A stretch of 64,000 nt of DNA from Eustoma russellianum (GCA_036186865.1 AP025075.1:13823219-13887218), one strand, 5' to 3'; shown: positions 50,615 to 63,902, counted from the stretch's first letter. Program-made: numbers and translations. Notes: generated from the letters alone by a model not told the origin.

Positions 50615-53472
50615 GTTGGCCACTCAGTTATGGATTTAACTTTCTCTTGGTCCATTTCAATTCCTTCAGCACTAATCACAAATCCTAAGAATGTAACCTT
50701 CTCCAGACAGAAAGAACACTTCTTGAAATTAGCATACAGCTCTTCTTTCTGTAGGGTGACAAAAACAGCTCGAAGATGGATCAGATGTTCACTTAGGGTT
50801 TTGGAGTAGATAAGAATGTCATCAAAGTAGACTACTACAAATTTCCCTATGAATTTCCTTAAGACCTCATTCATTAACCTCATGAAAGTACTAGGGGCGT
50901 TGGTTAAACCAAAGGGCATAACTAACCATTCGTACAATCCAAATTTAGTCTTAAAGGCAGTTTTCCATTCATCACCTTCCCTAATTCTCACTTGGAAATA
51001 TCCTTGTTTAAGATCTACTTTGCTAAAGCACTTAGACCCATACAACATATCCAACATGTCATCCAACCTAGGAATAGGGTATCTATACTTCACAGTGATC
51101 TTATTGATGGCTCTACAATCTGTACACATTCTCCAAGTTCCATCTTTCTTAGGGACAATGATAACAGGAACAGCACAAGGACTCATACTCTCTTTTACTT
51201 TACCTTGGGTCAATAGTTCCTCAACTTGCTTTTGGATTTCCTTAGTTTCCTCTGGATTGGCTCTATAGGCAGGTCTGTTTGGCAGAACAGCTCCTAGAAC
51301 GAAATCTATTTGATGTTCAATGCCTCTTAGAGGTGGTAAACCTGGGGGATCTCCTTCAGGAAACAAGCTAGAAAATTCTTGAAGTAAAGATGCAACTTCA
51401 CTTAGTAAAGTAGGTGGTATTTCAGATGAAGAGAACAGAGTTTCTTTGTAAAGCAAGATATAAACAGTTTTCTTTGAATTGATAGCATGGAATACCTCAC
51501 TTTGAGATGCAAAGAATGCGCTTTTCTTTAGAGATGGTTCGGCAGAAACTTTGATTTCTTTCGGTTCAATTTTAAGATGTGAACTTTTCAGTTGGTTTTC
51601 CTTGATGAAAATCCTTTCCAATTCCTTTTCTTTTGGATCATTATGGCTTTTTAACATTCGTTGTTGATCCTCAAAGACTTTGTGTAGGGGCAAGGCATTT
51701 AATTTGAACAGCTTGTTGTTATGCCTAAAGGAATATCTATTTAGGTAACCATCATAAGTAACCTTTTTGTCAAATTGCCACGGTCTACCTAATAAGATAT
51801 GACTTGATTGCATAGGGGCTACATCACATAACACCTCAGCAAAATACCCACCAATTGATAAAGAAACTAGGACTTGCTTTGTTACTTTAACTTCACCACA
51901 CTCATTAAGCCACGTAAGTCTATAAGGATGGGGGTGATTAATTAAAGGTAACTCAAGTTTCCTAACAAGTTCAAAACTTGCCACATTGGTACATGAACCG
52001 GAGTCAATGATTAAAGTGCAGACTTTCTTTTTAACCATACAATGAATGTGGAATATGTTCTCTCTTTGTATGTCAGGTTCTTCAGTTTTAATTTGGGCAC
52101 TTAGAGCTCGACGGACAACTAAGAACTCTTTTGTTTCACACTCATTAGTCTCTTCACTAATCTCTTCTTCTTCCTCACATGTTTGTTCAATTTCATTGTT
52201 TTCCTCACTCTCTTCCAATTCTTCTTCAGAATAATACTCATTAGACTCTTCAATAAACATGATGCGTTTAGGGTTGGGACATTGATTAGCAAAATGACCT
52301 TTTCCTAAGCATTTAAAACATTGAATATCACGAGTCTTAACATTAGGCGTACCTTCCACCTTAGCTTTGCCTTTATCAGTGATTGGAAACTTTGGACGAC
52401 TTTGGATGTTCTGGGTTGATTTTCCTTGGAATCCACGGCCTTGACCTTGTTGTGGACGGAAAGGCGTCCTGGGCTGTGTTCTAGGAAAACTCAAAGGATT
52501 AGTCTGAAAAGAAGGGTTAGAAGTTTTTACCTTCAATTGTCTTTCCACTTTCTCAACAATGTGAACCATAGAAGCCAGATCAGAGTAAGGTGTAAGTTCC
52601 ACCTTAAATGCAATCTCTTTGTTCAAACCAGCTAGAAATCTAGCCATTGTGACTTCCTCAGCTTCTTCTATGTTAGCCCTGGTAAGCAGATGTTCTAATT
52701 CTTTATAAAATTCATCAACAGATCTATTACCTTGAGAAAGTTGTTGCAATTTCTGGAAAATGCTTCTTTCATAGGAAGGAGATATGAATCTCTTCCTCAT
52801 CTCTTGTTTCAGCTCGGACCAAGTAACAACAGGGGGCTGTCTTGTTCTTCTCTGGGTGTTCTGCAATTGCTCCCACCAGAGTAAAGCATAATCTACAAAT
52901 TCAAAAGTTGCATACCGCACTTTGGCCAATTCAGAATAGTTAGTGCAAGAATACATATGATCTACTTTTGTTTCCCATTGCAGATATGTTTCAGGATCAC
53001 TTTTCCCTTGGAAGGAGGGTATTGTCAGTTTAGTAGTAATGATCTCTTCCTCAAGATGTTCATCTCTATCAGGTTGACGTTCATCATACCGTTCTTCCGG
53101 ATAGTGTTCTTTATTGTACTCAGGGAGATAATCAAATCTCTCCTCAAAAGAAATGTTCCTACGACCACCATTACTACCTCGACCTCGACTTCTACCTCTA
53201 AGTGATGTGACTTTTCTACGTTCAACATGAGACTCATTACCATAAGAGGTGCCTTCTTGAAAAGGTATACTAGGTTCCTTTTGATATGAGGTTGGCTTTT
53301 CTACATTGTTTATCCTTTGTTTGTTATCCTCTATGTCACTTCTCATTAAACCAAACTGATTAACAAGGAAAGTGAGTGTTTGCTATATATTCTCTAGGGT
53401 AACAGGGACTGGGGATGGGACAGGAGTAGATGGGGACGGGGATGGTGCATTATCTTTCTGTTGGGGACCCAT
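50615..53472 (-). pseudogene. B2 Gag, protease and RT, one continuous frame with one stop
   Basis: From the ATG at 53472-53470 (MGPQQKD start as in B1). The only break is TAG at 53385-53383 (codon 30, CAG in B1). After it the frame is open through the Gag domain, zinc knuckle (CFKCLGKGHFANQC), protease (DSGSCTNVAS) and RT (VDLKQGYFQV, YFDDILIYSK) to the A3 insertion; the formal ORF runs on into A3 to 50518. This copy shows that in family B gag and pol are one frame, and therefore that B1's split is secondary. Confidence 0.88.
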
Positions 53473-55255
53473 GATTCAAAAGATAATCTCAAAAACCAAT
53501 TTAAAATATTGACAAGATGCAAATACTCTACTTTATGTTGACAATTGTTCAAAACAGCAATTTGGACTATTTCTCCTAAAGATTCAAGAAAATCACAGAA
53601 GTCAAATTGTTGTTCGGGCTGAATGAAATCTACGGGGTTGTTTAAGACAATCCCTCAATTACTTTACAGCATATGCAATTATCAATTGAAGTAAAGTGAA
53701 AGTAAAAGCACACAAACAAAGTGTTAGCAAGGGTTTGCTTTAGAAACTTTCAATATCTCAAAACTACAACACTTTGGGGTTTGGTTTGGGCACTTTCTTT
53801 CTTTTGAGCTTTGCACGGGAATTTTCCTTTTATGCAATGTTTACTTTTGGGCTTTTCCTCACTTGGTTTTCTTGTGCAATTCTCTCTTGTCTTGCCTCTT
53901 ACTTGTTGACAAATATTGGCTTTTCTCTCGCGTATTTCTCAATCAAGCTTAATTTTCTTTCTTTGGAGGGGTTTGCTTGATTGTTGTGAGACTACTCCTC
54001 ACGGCCTACATGAGACATTGCCCACGGCCTTTAATTGCACAAGGTTTGTTGTATTTGGAATTTGAAAGTTCCTCGTACACAACATGGCTAAACACTATGT
54101 AGTGAGAATTCAATTCACAATTACAACAAGTTCAAATTGTATATAGTGCAATGTAAGTTCAGAAATTGATCTAAAACAACAATTGGATAGCTCTTTAACA
54201 GTGTGGGGCTTAAACAATTCCTAACTTTCAGAATGTATCCAAGTCCAACAAGTTGTTTGAAACAATTGAAATCAACAAAAAGATAAAGCTATTAGCATAC
54301 ACCAAGATTTCAAATGAGCTTTAAAAGGTTGTTCTAAACCACACGGTTTTTGGGCAGTTTGTCTTTTTTTTTCTTTTTTTTTGTTTTTGATGCAAATGAT
54401 CTAACTAATCTTAAGATGGCTAAATGTAACTTATTTGTTTCTAAATGCAATTTATAAAGGCTGATTACTAATAACTAATGGAAATCAGTTTTTGATGCAA
54501 AGTAAGCTAACTTGTTTTTTTCTGTTTTTAAGTGATCTATCCTACTTTGTTTTTGCTTGGTTTTTGTTTGTATGATGCAATCAGTTTCTAAACTAGGGGT
54601 TACTAGATGCAAGTCTTTATATTCTACTTATCAAACGTGTAACACTAGAAAACTAGGCAGCACACTTAGTTAACTAAAACCACTTGTTTTGTCCTTAGTT
54701 TTTGGATTTCTTGTGTTGAACTAAACAACCAACTAAAACACTTAAACTTTGTTGCAAACTACTCTAACTAAGCTAAATAGGGCAGCAAATAAAACGTGTA
54801 AACAGATTGCACACAACTACTAAAACAGAATTTTAACAACTTGATTACAACTAAACTATCAACTAATCTATTTTTGTGTTCAAGTTTTCTGTTTTAAGGA
54901 ATCACTAAACTACCGTTTTAAACTTCTAGATTAGGACCTAATGAACATTATCTAAGCTAGGTTGAACTAGAACAACAAGATTCACACACGGTTTTTAATC
55001 TAAACTACACAAAGGGATTCTAACAATACTTAAGTCTAGTCTATGTTCTTTTTGTGGTGTTTCGGTTTTTTTTTGCTACTAAAAACTAAGTTACCAAACT
55101 ATTGTAAACTATCTAATAAACACTTCAAAACATAAACTAACTACGTAAACAAACAGAATCTAATTGGACAACAAAACAGTTTACTAAACGGTTTTGGGCA
55201 GCATCATGCATATGCAAGTTTAAGCAATGTAAACATGAATAGAAGACTAACCAAA
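53473..55255 (-). other. B2 leader
   Basis: 1.8 kb untranslated, equivalent to the B1 and C1 leaders. No supported gene; the short ORF 53774-53980 is antisense to it. Confidence 0.7.
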
Positions 55256-55256
55256 T

Positions 55257-55269
55257 CTCTGATACCAAT
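55257..55269 (-). promoter_or_regulatory. PBS of B2
   Basis: On the minus strand TTGGTATCAGAG, adjoining the 5' LTR end at 55270. Confidence 0.82.
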
Positions 55270-56462
55270 TGATGAGCCAAATGAAGGCTAGAAAACGATT
55301 CCAAGGACTTTGTCTCCTACTCCAAACTGATTTGAACCACAGCTATGGCAAAGAACATCACTATGACACCCCTTGAACTGTAACCGTTTGTTCTTGGCTC
55401 AATTTATGCCAACACCTCTTTCTCTTTGGCATTCCAACACATCTAAAACCTCATTGAGACCCTAAGATGCTGTAAACCAAAAAATGAAGTAAATACTAAC
55501 AAGTTCTAGGCTATGAACTTGAAAGAAACCGTTAAGTGGTTTTAACTTCAACTAGAAAGTTGAGAACTCCTTAAAGGAATGTTTGATTGAAATGTTTTCT
55601 TGAAAATTGTGTTCTTTGTACATTCAGGTTCCTACATTACTTATAGCAAACGAAAATTATAAAAAGTACAAGTTTTAAAATACAAAGTACAAGAATAAAA
55701 TGACATGCTTGCTTTTTGAACAACTTTTGTTCCAAGATTTCTGGTTGCTATTGTCGTGTACTCCATGCTTTGTTTCCAGCCTTTCTCTTGATCAATTTGA
55801 TTGGATAATACTTGGAGCAGCTTTCTTTGAATTAGGCTTTGATTGGTTGCAAGTTGGTCTTTGAATTTTCAAACCATTTAGGCCTTAAACCAACGATTTC
55901 TTCAAGGGATTTGATTGGACCAATTGTTGTGCAGCTTGCATTCTTGACTTCAACTTGATTGTGATTGGTTTGAACATTTACAAGACTCCTTCCAATTGGT
56001 TCATGATGTGAGCAGCTTGTACACCCATTTAACGTGAAGAACATTGCTTGAATTTGACATGAGTGCTTGTCACCACCTTGCTTGTAAGCTACTTGCATAA
56101 CACCTCTTTGCTTGGACAAAAATTCAGATTCTAATCGCATTTCCAAGCTATGTACGTGTTCCTGAAAGACAAGGCTATAATACAACACAAACTATCCTAA
56201 AACAAGGTTAACCAACCAACAATATTAAAAGGAACAACTGAAGATATGTACAACACGTTTTTGATACAACTAGATCATAGCTTGTATCATATAAACCCAA
56301 TGGACATCATCTTTGCTTGGTTCATCCTCTTCATGCCTATAAAGAAATGATTCAACACAATGTAATAACTTCTTAGCCATACTCCTTGTTATGGGACCTG
56401 TGTAGGGCATTGAGGTGTCATCGTCAGTGTTTGTATCCACAAGGTTAGGCTATAGCTCATCA
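55270..56462 (-). repeat. B2 5' LTR
   Basis: 1193 bp. It contains the conserved 87-bp block (56054-56140). The first codons of the tail region hold TAG where B1 has CAG. Confidence 0.9.
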
Positions 56463-57694
56463 AATTGCTTGTTAAGGAGGCACATGGAGGCGGCCTTATG
56501 GGTCACTTTGGTGTCTTTAAGACTTTTGAGGCATTGCGTGAGCATTTCTTCTGGCCCCACATGCGTGCAGATGTAGAAAAGATTTGTGCTCATTGCATTG
56601 CATGTAAGCAAGCAAAGTCTAAGTTGCATCCACATGGTTTATATCATCCACTACCCGTACCCCTTTCACCTTGGGTTGATGTTAGTATGGATTTCGTTCT
56701 AGGACTGCCTAGATCAAAGACGGGTAAGGATAGTATTTTTGTTGTTGTGGATCGTTTCTCTAAGATGGCTCACTTCATATCATGCAGAAAAGTTGATGAT
56801 GCATCCCATGTTGCTGACTTGTTCTTTAAGGAAGTTGTTCGTTTGCATGGTATGCCTAGAACTATTGTTATTGATAGGGATACAAAATTTTTGAGTCACT
56901 TTTGGCGTGTCCTTTGGGGTAAGTTGGGTACTACGCTCTTATTTTCTACTACTGCTCATCCACAGACTGACGGTCAAACCGAAGTAGTAAATAGGACGAT
57001 ATCTCAACTTTTACGTTCTCTAATTCAGAAGAACTTAAAGAATTGGGAAGATTGTTTGCCACATATTGAGTTTGCATATAATAGGAGTGTGCATAGTGGT
57101 ACTTTGTATTCTCCTTTTGAAATTGTTTATGGCTTCAATCCCCTTTCCCCACTTGATGGTAAGGCAAAGGCTGAATTGGTGAAGAAGTTGCATGCCAAAG
57201 TGAGATTACAAATTGAAAAGAAGAACAAGCAGTATGCTAAGCAAGCAAACAAAGGAAGGAAGAGAGTTGTCTTTGAGCAAGACGACTTAGTATGGTTGCA
57301 CTTGCGCAAAGAGCAGTTTCCTAATGAAAGGAAATCCAAATTGATGCCAAGAGGTGATGGTCCTTTCCAGGTGCTTGAGGGGATCAATGACAATGCCTAC
57401 ATCATTGACCTCCCGCAAGGTAAGTATGGTTCTGTCTCAAATACTTTTAATGTTTCTGATCTATCTTCTTTTAGTGATGCTTTAGATTCGAGGTCGAATC
57501 CTTTTGAGGAGCGGGGGAATGATGAGGTACAGGTGCCAAGCGGCAACAAAGACGAGGCAAGTCGAGGACAAGAGACAAGAAGTATGACAAAGAGTTTGAG
57601 CCAAGAAGTTGATGCATTCTTGTTCAGACATGTGCAAGACGAGCCTGTAAACAAAGAGTGTTGTTGGGTTCACTTACTTGAGCCCAATCTTTGA
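56463..57694 (+). CDS. D integrase with LTR-encoded tail
   Basis: Open frame of about 410 codons after the B2 TSD; originally continuous with RNase H at 43936. HHCC region EAHGGGLMGHFG and CAHCIAC; catalytic motifs MDFVLGLP, VIDRDTKF (Ser of the usual VSDRD changed to Ile) and QTDGQTE. About 15 residues are missing after GFNPLSPLD compared with A and B (in-frame deletion). A GPFQVLEGINDNAYIIDLP module follows. The frame passes the purine tract and uses about 175 bp of the 3' LTR, ending with SMTKSLSQEV, FLFRHVQDEP and HLLEP. As a fragment of a broken polyprotein it is probably not expressed. Confidence 0.85.
57485..57519 (+). promoter_or_regulatory. Pre-PPT repeat and polypurine tract of D
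   Basis: Perfect GATTCG-AGGT-CGAATC at 57485-57500; tract GAGGAGCGGGGGAA at 57506-57519. Confidence 0.82.
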
Positions 57695-58987
57695 GTTTTT
57701 GTGTGTCGTAACATATATGAGTTGTTTGTATTATTTCTTTCATTCCTTGAGTCGTTTGCCTAAAGTTTCTTGTTTGTAAAGGTTGTTCTTTCTGTCTTGC
57801 ATGACCAAACCTTGAGTCTTTTAGCTTGTTAGGCCTTTAGGTTTGTTTATTATGTTTCTATATTTATTAGAATTATTTTAAGGACTTGTAAGGTTGCTGG
57901 AGACGTTTGAAGACCAAAGGAGTTGAAGAGAAGCAAGCCCATTTCAAAATGTAATTTTCTGGCAAAACAAGTTTTCGTAAAACAGGCGTATCTCTTCAAC
58001 CACAAGGGCAAATTAAGTGATTCAAGTTTCCTTCGAAACACAAGACAAAGATCCAGCACATTCATGTTTTGCACATTTCCATGATCTGTTGTTATAATGG
58101 CTAAAAACAGCATTGAAGTTCAAGTATTGTTTCTGCCGAATCCTGTGACACATGTTTAATAACTTGGACTTATCTCTTTAATGGATGGGCCAAATTCAGA
58201 GAACTGCATATGTTTATTTTCTACATTCAATGGGCTACAATTATCTAAAGGTGTCAAGGTCTAATTCGTGTTGCAAGTGATCCAAAAACAGGCTACAATT
58301 CATACAATTTTTCAGGAGCCCGTACAGAAAGCATTCAGGACACCCAAACTTTGGAGGGCCATATCTAACTCGTCCCATATCCAAATGAGGTGATTCAGAA
58401 GCCCAAATTCAATTTTAAAACGTGATATACAATTCTCAAGAAGTGATAAAGACCAAAATCTGCTTCTAGAAGGGGTCAAACTGTTTGCCAACAGATTACA
58501 CATTTTAAGCCTTTTTTGTAGCCTTTTGACTAGCCTTTTCTTTAGCTTTGTAGACTAGACTTTTTTTTTGGTCTTCTTGGCCCTATTTAAAGGAGTCATA
58601 GACGTCCAAACAGAGTAAGAAAGTTGGAAAATTGATTCATAAGAATTCTTGGGCAAAATTAGCCTATTTTCTCTTCATAAACACTTGTGAGTTTTGTTTT
58701 TGATTCTTCTTAAGAACAAGTTGAGTGTTTTCTTTGTTTCTTTGAAGATCAAAGTTAAAATCCAATCAAGGAGTGAGCAACCTTGTGGGGGATATCCAAA
58801 ATCAAAGGTGTGGCCTTCCAAGAGGGTGCAATCTTGCTTAGGAAAAGGGTAACTTTTGAAGGAGGAAGGCTCAAACAAAAACCTTGGTGAATCAACGGCT
58901 AGGAGGGAGTTAAATTCTTGCCTACAACCGTTAAGGATCCAAGTGTTAAAGGAGACGATCCGTACAAGGTGTGACATCCGCGCATCA
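57520..58987 (+). repeat. D 3' LTR
   Basis: 1468 bp; followed by the TSD TATAT at 58988-58992. Confidence 0.9.
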
Positions 58988-58992
58988 TATAT

Positions 58993-59768
58993 TGTCCTTT
59001 CCTTGTTTGTATTTAATCATGTAAGGGAATTGTTCTATGTACTCTACCCATTTGGCATGTCTTTTGTTCAACTTTCCCTGTCCTTTAAGATACTTAAGGA
59101 TTTCGTGGTCAGTGTGGATCACAAACTCTTTAGGTTGAAGATAGTGTTGCCAAGTTTGTAGGGATCTCACGAGGGCATAAAGTTCCTATCGTAGGTAGAG
59201 TAATTCAATTCAGCTCCTTTCAATTTCTCACTAAAATAGGCTATGGGTTTCTTACCTTGGGTTAAAACTGCGCCTATACCCACTCCACTTGCATCACACT
59301 CGATCTCAAAGGTCTCGTCAAAATTTGGTAACCTAAGTATGGGTGCAGTGGTCAGCCTACGTTTAAGTTCATCAAATGCCTGTTGTTGTGGCTCTTCCCA
59401 CCTAAAAGGTACATCTTTTTTCACAATTTCGTTTAGGGGTGCAGCTATGGAAGAAAAATATTTGACAAAGCGTCTATAAAAACTTGCAAGTCCATGGAAA
59501 CTGCAAACTTCTCCTACAGTCTTAGGTATAGGCCACTCCACAATTGACCTAACCTTTTCCTCATCCATTTCTACTCCCTCAGCCGAAATGACAAAGCCTA
59601 GAAAAACTACGCGTTCTAAACAAAAGGAGCACTTCTTAAAGTTGGCGTAAAGTTGTTCTTGCTTAAGCTTTTCAAAAACGGCTCTAATGTGGTCAAGATG
59701 ATCTTCTATGGTTTGGGAATAGATTAGGATATCATCGAAACAGACAACGACAAATCGTCCTATGAACG
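58993..59768 (-). pseudogene. A2 RT C-terminal half and RNase H
   Basis: Minus strand: VVVCFDDILIYSQ, where the usual YFDD catalytic motif is changed to CFDD (near 59735-59745), then the connection and RNase H (IECDASGVGIGAVL) to a one-base loss near 59186. The frame continues in 58985-59170 with HTDHEILKYL, where Ser of the usual HESLKYL is Ile. The D insertion follows. Confidence 0.82.
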
Positions 59769-59778
59769 NNNNNNNNNN
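59769..59778. other. Assembly gap of 10 N in A2 RT
   Basis: The flanks are RT coding before the LHGSR block and after the NEVLR block of family A. Compared with B1, about 65 codons (about 195 bp) should lie here, including the first catalytic Asp region, so the gap is shorter than the missing sequence. Confidence 0.95.
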
Positions 59779-62215
59779 AACATATCCAACATATCATCCA
59801 GCCTAGGTATGGGGTACCTATACTTGACGGTAATTTTGTTTATGGCTCGACAATCGGTACACATTCTCCACGTTCCATCCTTTTTGGGTACTAAAATGAC
59901 TGGGACGGCAGATGGGCTTAGGCTCTCTCGGACTTGTCCACTCACTAGGAGCTCCTTTACTTGCCTTTGGATTTCTTTAGTTTCTTCGGGGTTGGCTCGA
60001 TAGGCTGGGCGATTGGGTAACACGGCTCCTAGGACAAAGTCGATTTGGTGTTCTATTCCTCTAATGGGTGGTAATCTGGATGGTGGTTCGTAAGGAAATA
60101 GAACTTCATATTCTTGGATAAGGGACGCAACTGAGGTAGGTAAGTTTGGTGGGAGTTCTTCTAAGGAAAGGTGACACGCCTTAGGGATGATGATGAGGAC
60201 AGTTTGGTTGTTATAAAGGGCTCGTGTGACCTCTCTTTTCTTTGCGAAATACCCACACTTCTTTTTGGATTCGTTAACACTTATGGGCACTACCTCTTTT
60301 CCCTTGCTCTCGAGTTTTTCGTTCTCACTTTTCATGCATTCCACGAATTTTCTCTCGGCTTCTTTTTCTTTAGGATCGGTTCTAGACTTAGACATGCGTT
60401 GGTGATCCTTGTGGACTTTGTGTGGTGGAAGTGCATGCAATTTATACAGTTTGCCATTCAATTTGAAAGAATAACGATTCAAATAACCATCATATGTCAC
60501 ATGTCGATCAAATTGCCATGGCCTACCAAGTAAGATATGACTAGCATGCATTGGTGCAACATCGCATAAAACCTCATCTTTGTAACTACCAATGCTAAGA
60601 GAAATCAAAACTTGTTTACTTACGCTAACTTCACCGCAATCATTTAGCCATGCAAGTTTGTAAGGATGCGGATGATTAGTCATAGGAAAATTCAGTTTTC
60701 TTACCAATTGGATACTAGCCACATTCGCACAAGAACCGGAATCAATGATCATGGTGCACACTTTACCATTTATCATGCAATGAATATGGAAAATGTTTTC
60801 TCGATGTTGTTCGTGATCATCTAATTTCAGATATGCATTTAAAGCTCGACGCACAACAAGAAACTCCTTAGTGTCAAAATCATCTAATGCGCCTAGATCC
60901 TCTTCAAGTTCAATTTCATTATCATGCTCAGACTCGTTTTCATGCTCGGACTCAGACACATATTCATTTGTCTCCTCAATTAACATGATTCGTTTGGCAT
61001 TAGGACACTCTTTTCCTATGTGACCACGTCCTTGACATTTAAAACATTTAATGTCTCTAAACCTGTTTGAGGGATCAGAAGAATTTCTGGTAGGAGCCTT
61101 TTGTTGGTTGCGGTCATCTCTCCTTTGTGTGGATTGCACACGATTGTCCATTCTTTGTGACACACCTTGGTCACGTGATTGGCCTCCTATAGGTCGTGAA
61201 TTTCCCGTTCCTGAAGGCTTGCTGGGAAATCTTGATGAAGAGTGATTAGTATGATAAGTGGAATTGAAATTGGAGGAACTACGTACCTTTGATTGGTGTT
61301 CAATCTTTTCCGCCATATGGACCATGGTCGTGAGGTCGAGATAAGGTTGAAGGTCAACCCTTTGCGCGATCTCCCTGTTTAAACCATGTAAGAAACGAGC
61401 CTTGGTGGCTTCTTCAGGTTCCTGCAAGTTAGACCTTTCCAACAAAATTTCTAACTCTTTATAATACTCGTCTACACCTTTGGAACCTTGACGTAAGTAT
61501 TGCAAACTCGTGAAAAATAGAACTCTCATAATTGTTTGGGATAAAACGTTGTCTCATTTCAAACTTCATTTCTTCCCAGGTGGCAATTGGAGGTTGCCTT
61601 GTCTTAGTTCTATTTTGACACAAATCTGTCCACCAATTAAGTGCATAACCAGAAAACTCAATAGAAGCGTACCTCACTTTTTGTAATTCACTATAATTGG
61701 TACAAGAAAAGATTAAATCCACTTTCGTTTCCCATTCTAAATATTCCTCCGCATTACTTTTACCATAAAACGTGGGAATATTTATTTTGGTTTGAGAAAA
61801 TCGTCATCGTGCGGGAAAAGGGGATTTTGGCGTCTTTGGTAACCACGGGAAGGGTGGTCATCAAAGTCATAATCATCATGCTCATATGGAATGTATCATC
61901 GTTGTACCTTCGTGGGACGTACCTTCTTGGTTGTGTAGGAGGAACAAACCTTCGTGCCTCGATGTGTGGCGGTCTAAGGTTGTCATCTTCAACTTCTTCT
62001 GGTGGGTGGAGCATAGGTTGTGGTAGGGGAACGGCCCTGCTTGTACCTTGGCCATCACTCGTTTTGTAGTTTCGCTCCACGTCTTCCAAGCGATGCTTAA
62101 TTACCTCATTGTCATGCATGAGTTTCTTAAGCATCTCCAGCATTTGTTGTTGAGTGTTGTCAATAGTTTCGGCCTCTTTTGACTTGCTAGATGCCGAGTG
62201 AGTGCTGCTATCCAT
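59779..62215 (-). pseudogene. A2 Gag, protease and start of RT
   Basis: ATG at 62215. Helical N-terminus (QQQMLEMLKKLMHDNEVI) and a Pro/Arg-rich stretch; a frameshift near 61800 leads to the Gag domain frame 61459-61722 (IFSCTNYSELQKVRYASIEF), and a second near 61500-61520 to the long frame 59760-61529. That frame has the end of Gag (RFLHGLNREIAQ), the zinc knuckle CFKCQGRGHIGKEC, an acidic linker, the protease active site DSGSCANVAS, LGRPWQFD, and RT up to PIPRLDDMLDM at the gap. Two frameshifts in Gag inactivate an otherwise well-kept copy. It is the best view of family A Gag in the window. Confidence 0.85.
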
Positions 62216-63886
62216 GTTTTACCTAAAGGGATCAATGAAAAACGAAAAGAGAAGAAAAGAAGCAAACTAACACAAAGACAAGCAAACATTAAGGGATTAG
62301 TAAAAAAAAGCGAACTATGAACACTCCGCTTTCTCGTCTTTCCACTCTCTTACCACTTTGGTTCTTGGATAACCTGAAGTTAAGAAGGATCAAAGTGATC
62401 AATAAGAAAGTGTATTGCCAATGCTTCTTCAAATCACAATGTGCTCCACTTGTTTCTTCCTTTTTGTGTTCAAATTGCAGCAATTAGTATCAAAGTAGAA
62501 TCAATTGAAATGAACACAAACTTGAACTTTCTACTAAGATTCAAAGAAAATAAGCAACCAAAGTTGATGTATAAGGCTGAACCAAACATGAACTAAGGGT
62601 TGCCGTGGGCAATCTTTAGTTAATTTTGATTCTATGCACTTACTATCCACAAAATGGTTCAAGTCATGCAACAATTGAGCAACCAAGTGTGTGATTGGTT
62701 CAAGAAGATCAAAAGATGGGGAATAGGGTGTATGGAGACGGCAATATGGGGTAAAAAGGAAATATGATATCCAAGGTTCTCAAATTGCACCAAAGAAATT
62801 TCTACGTAATGCTCAAGCGTGTTGCCCTTTTCTCTTCTCTTGTTCTTTTGTTTTTCTTTCTTTCCTTGCTAATTCAACGTAGGCAAGGTTCAGATCTTTT
62901 TTTTATTAGGGCATAATTTGAAATCTCACGCGTTTTGCACTTAGCACTTTCGTTTTTGGACTGAATGGTGCAATGTCTTTAAATTGTTGTTTGCAACCTA
63001 GACTTGCAACAAAAATAACCTTAGAAAGTGAGGGAAATTTGGTAGGGCCAACTTGGGTTAGGGTTAGGGTTTTTTGATTTAGGGTTTTTTTGAACGCTTT
63101 GGGTATTTGCTGGATTGGGTTTGGGAGTTGATTGTTTGGTGTATATGGCTATTTGTGGTTGGTAATTGATGGTTGGTGTGGTCAATTTGGGTATTGGTTG
63201 GTTTAGGACAGAATTTGAACAAAATTCAAATTCTAGGGTTAGGATTTATTTGAATGAATTGGGATCTTTAGATTCTGATTGTGTTCGGTAAAATTGGTTT
63301 GGGGCTTTTTGTTGGGGGTGTAAATAGGGTCGTTTGGAATCTGGTTGGTGAGTTTTAGGGTTGGGTTGGGGTGTTGGCTGATTGGGCGTGGAGTGTGGGG
63401 GTAGGATTAGGGTTTTGTTGTTGAAAATGGTTCGTGAAGACAAACACACGTAGGACTAACTTGATTTAAAGAATGAAATCAATCACAATGCGAATCACAA
63501 GATGCATACAATCATCATCAACTAGAAGCTTCGGTAGCAACAAGATGATTTGAAACCGAGGTAGCTTTATAGGCTGATGGTTGGAATATTTAAAAGAAAG
63601 CTGAATGTAACCTAAAATGCAACAAACCCTAATTTGTTCAAGTTTGAACGACTCAAAATCAGATTGTGATGCGAAAAGGAAATAAAAGAAATGACACTTG
63701 AATGACGAAAAGCAAAATGCAGCAACATGCAAGGACTCAAAGCAATGTTTGTTTTTTTGGACGTTTTTTTTAAATGCCAGACAATGGCGTGTAGAGTGAG
63801 GAGTAGAAGAAGGACACAACTGAACTTAAAATGACTAGACTCAAACGAAAAAAAGGAAATGATAGATGGTGGAATAGAGTAACCTG
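62216..63886 (-). other. A2 leader
   Basis: 1.7 kb untranslated. Its first about 600 bp from the PBS equal 3301-3897 in A0. On the plus strand it holds a short telomere-like stretch (GGGTTAGGGTTAGGG, about 63055-63095) and G-rich runs (63301-63420). No supported gene; ORFs on either strand here are short and not kept between the two copies. Confidence 0.7.
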
Positions 63887-63900
63887 GTCTCTGATACCAA
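63887..63900 (-). promoter_or_regulatory. PBS of A2
   Basis: Minus-strand TTGGTATCAGAGAC, two bases from the LTR end, as in A0. Confidence 0.8.
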
Positions 63901-63902
63901 TT

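Larger units (their letters stand above)
43937..56462 (-). mobile_element. Element B2: full-length B element on the minus strand, split by A3
   Basis: 3' LTR 43937-45126 (1190 bp), 5' LTR 55270-56462 (1193 bp), TSD AATTG. Without A3 it is about 8.9 kb. Its coding region is close to B1's but with a shorter LTR. By eye the LTRs differ at about 12 positions (about 1%). It inserted into D between RNase H and the integrase HHCC region. Confidence 0.92.
37429..58987 (+). mobile_element. Element D: full-length autonomous-type Gypsy element split by B2
   Basis: LTRs are 37429-38899 (1471 bp) and 57520-58987 (1468 bp), TGATGAGG and CGCATCA ends, TSD TATAT. Without the 12.5-kb B2 insertion it is about 9 kb, with leader, gag, protease, RT, RNase H and integrase in order. 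It inserted in A2's RNase H region. By eye the LTRs differ by about 40 changes (about 2.7%), more than those of B2 inside it. Several stops and frameshifts show it is no longer autonomous. Confidence 0.9.

Noticed and set aside
53774..53980. Hydrophobic 68-codon ORF resembling a membrane peptide
   Set aside because: Antisense of the B2 leader; the equivalent stretch in B1 is not preserved as an ORF.
43937..56462. Minus-strand 118-codon ORFs in B2 LTRs (44497-44853, 55832-56188) as genes
   Set aside because: Identical because they are LTR duplicates. Only the 87-bp block is shared with B1 and C1, so that block is reported and the whole ORF is not.
63055..63095. Telomere-like TTAGGG/TTTAGGG stretch as a chromosome end or interstitial telomere
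   Set aside because: Only two or three degenerate units inside an element leader; not a telomeric array.
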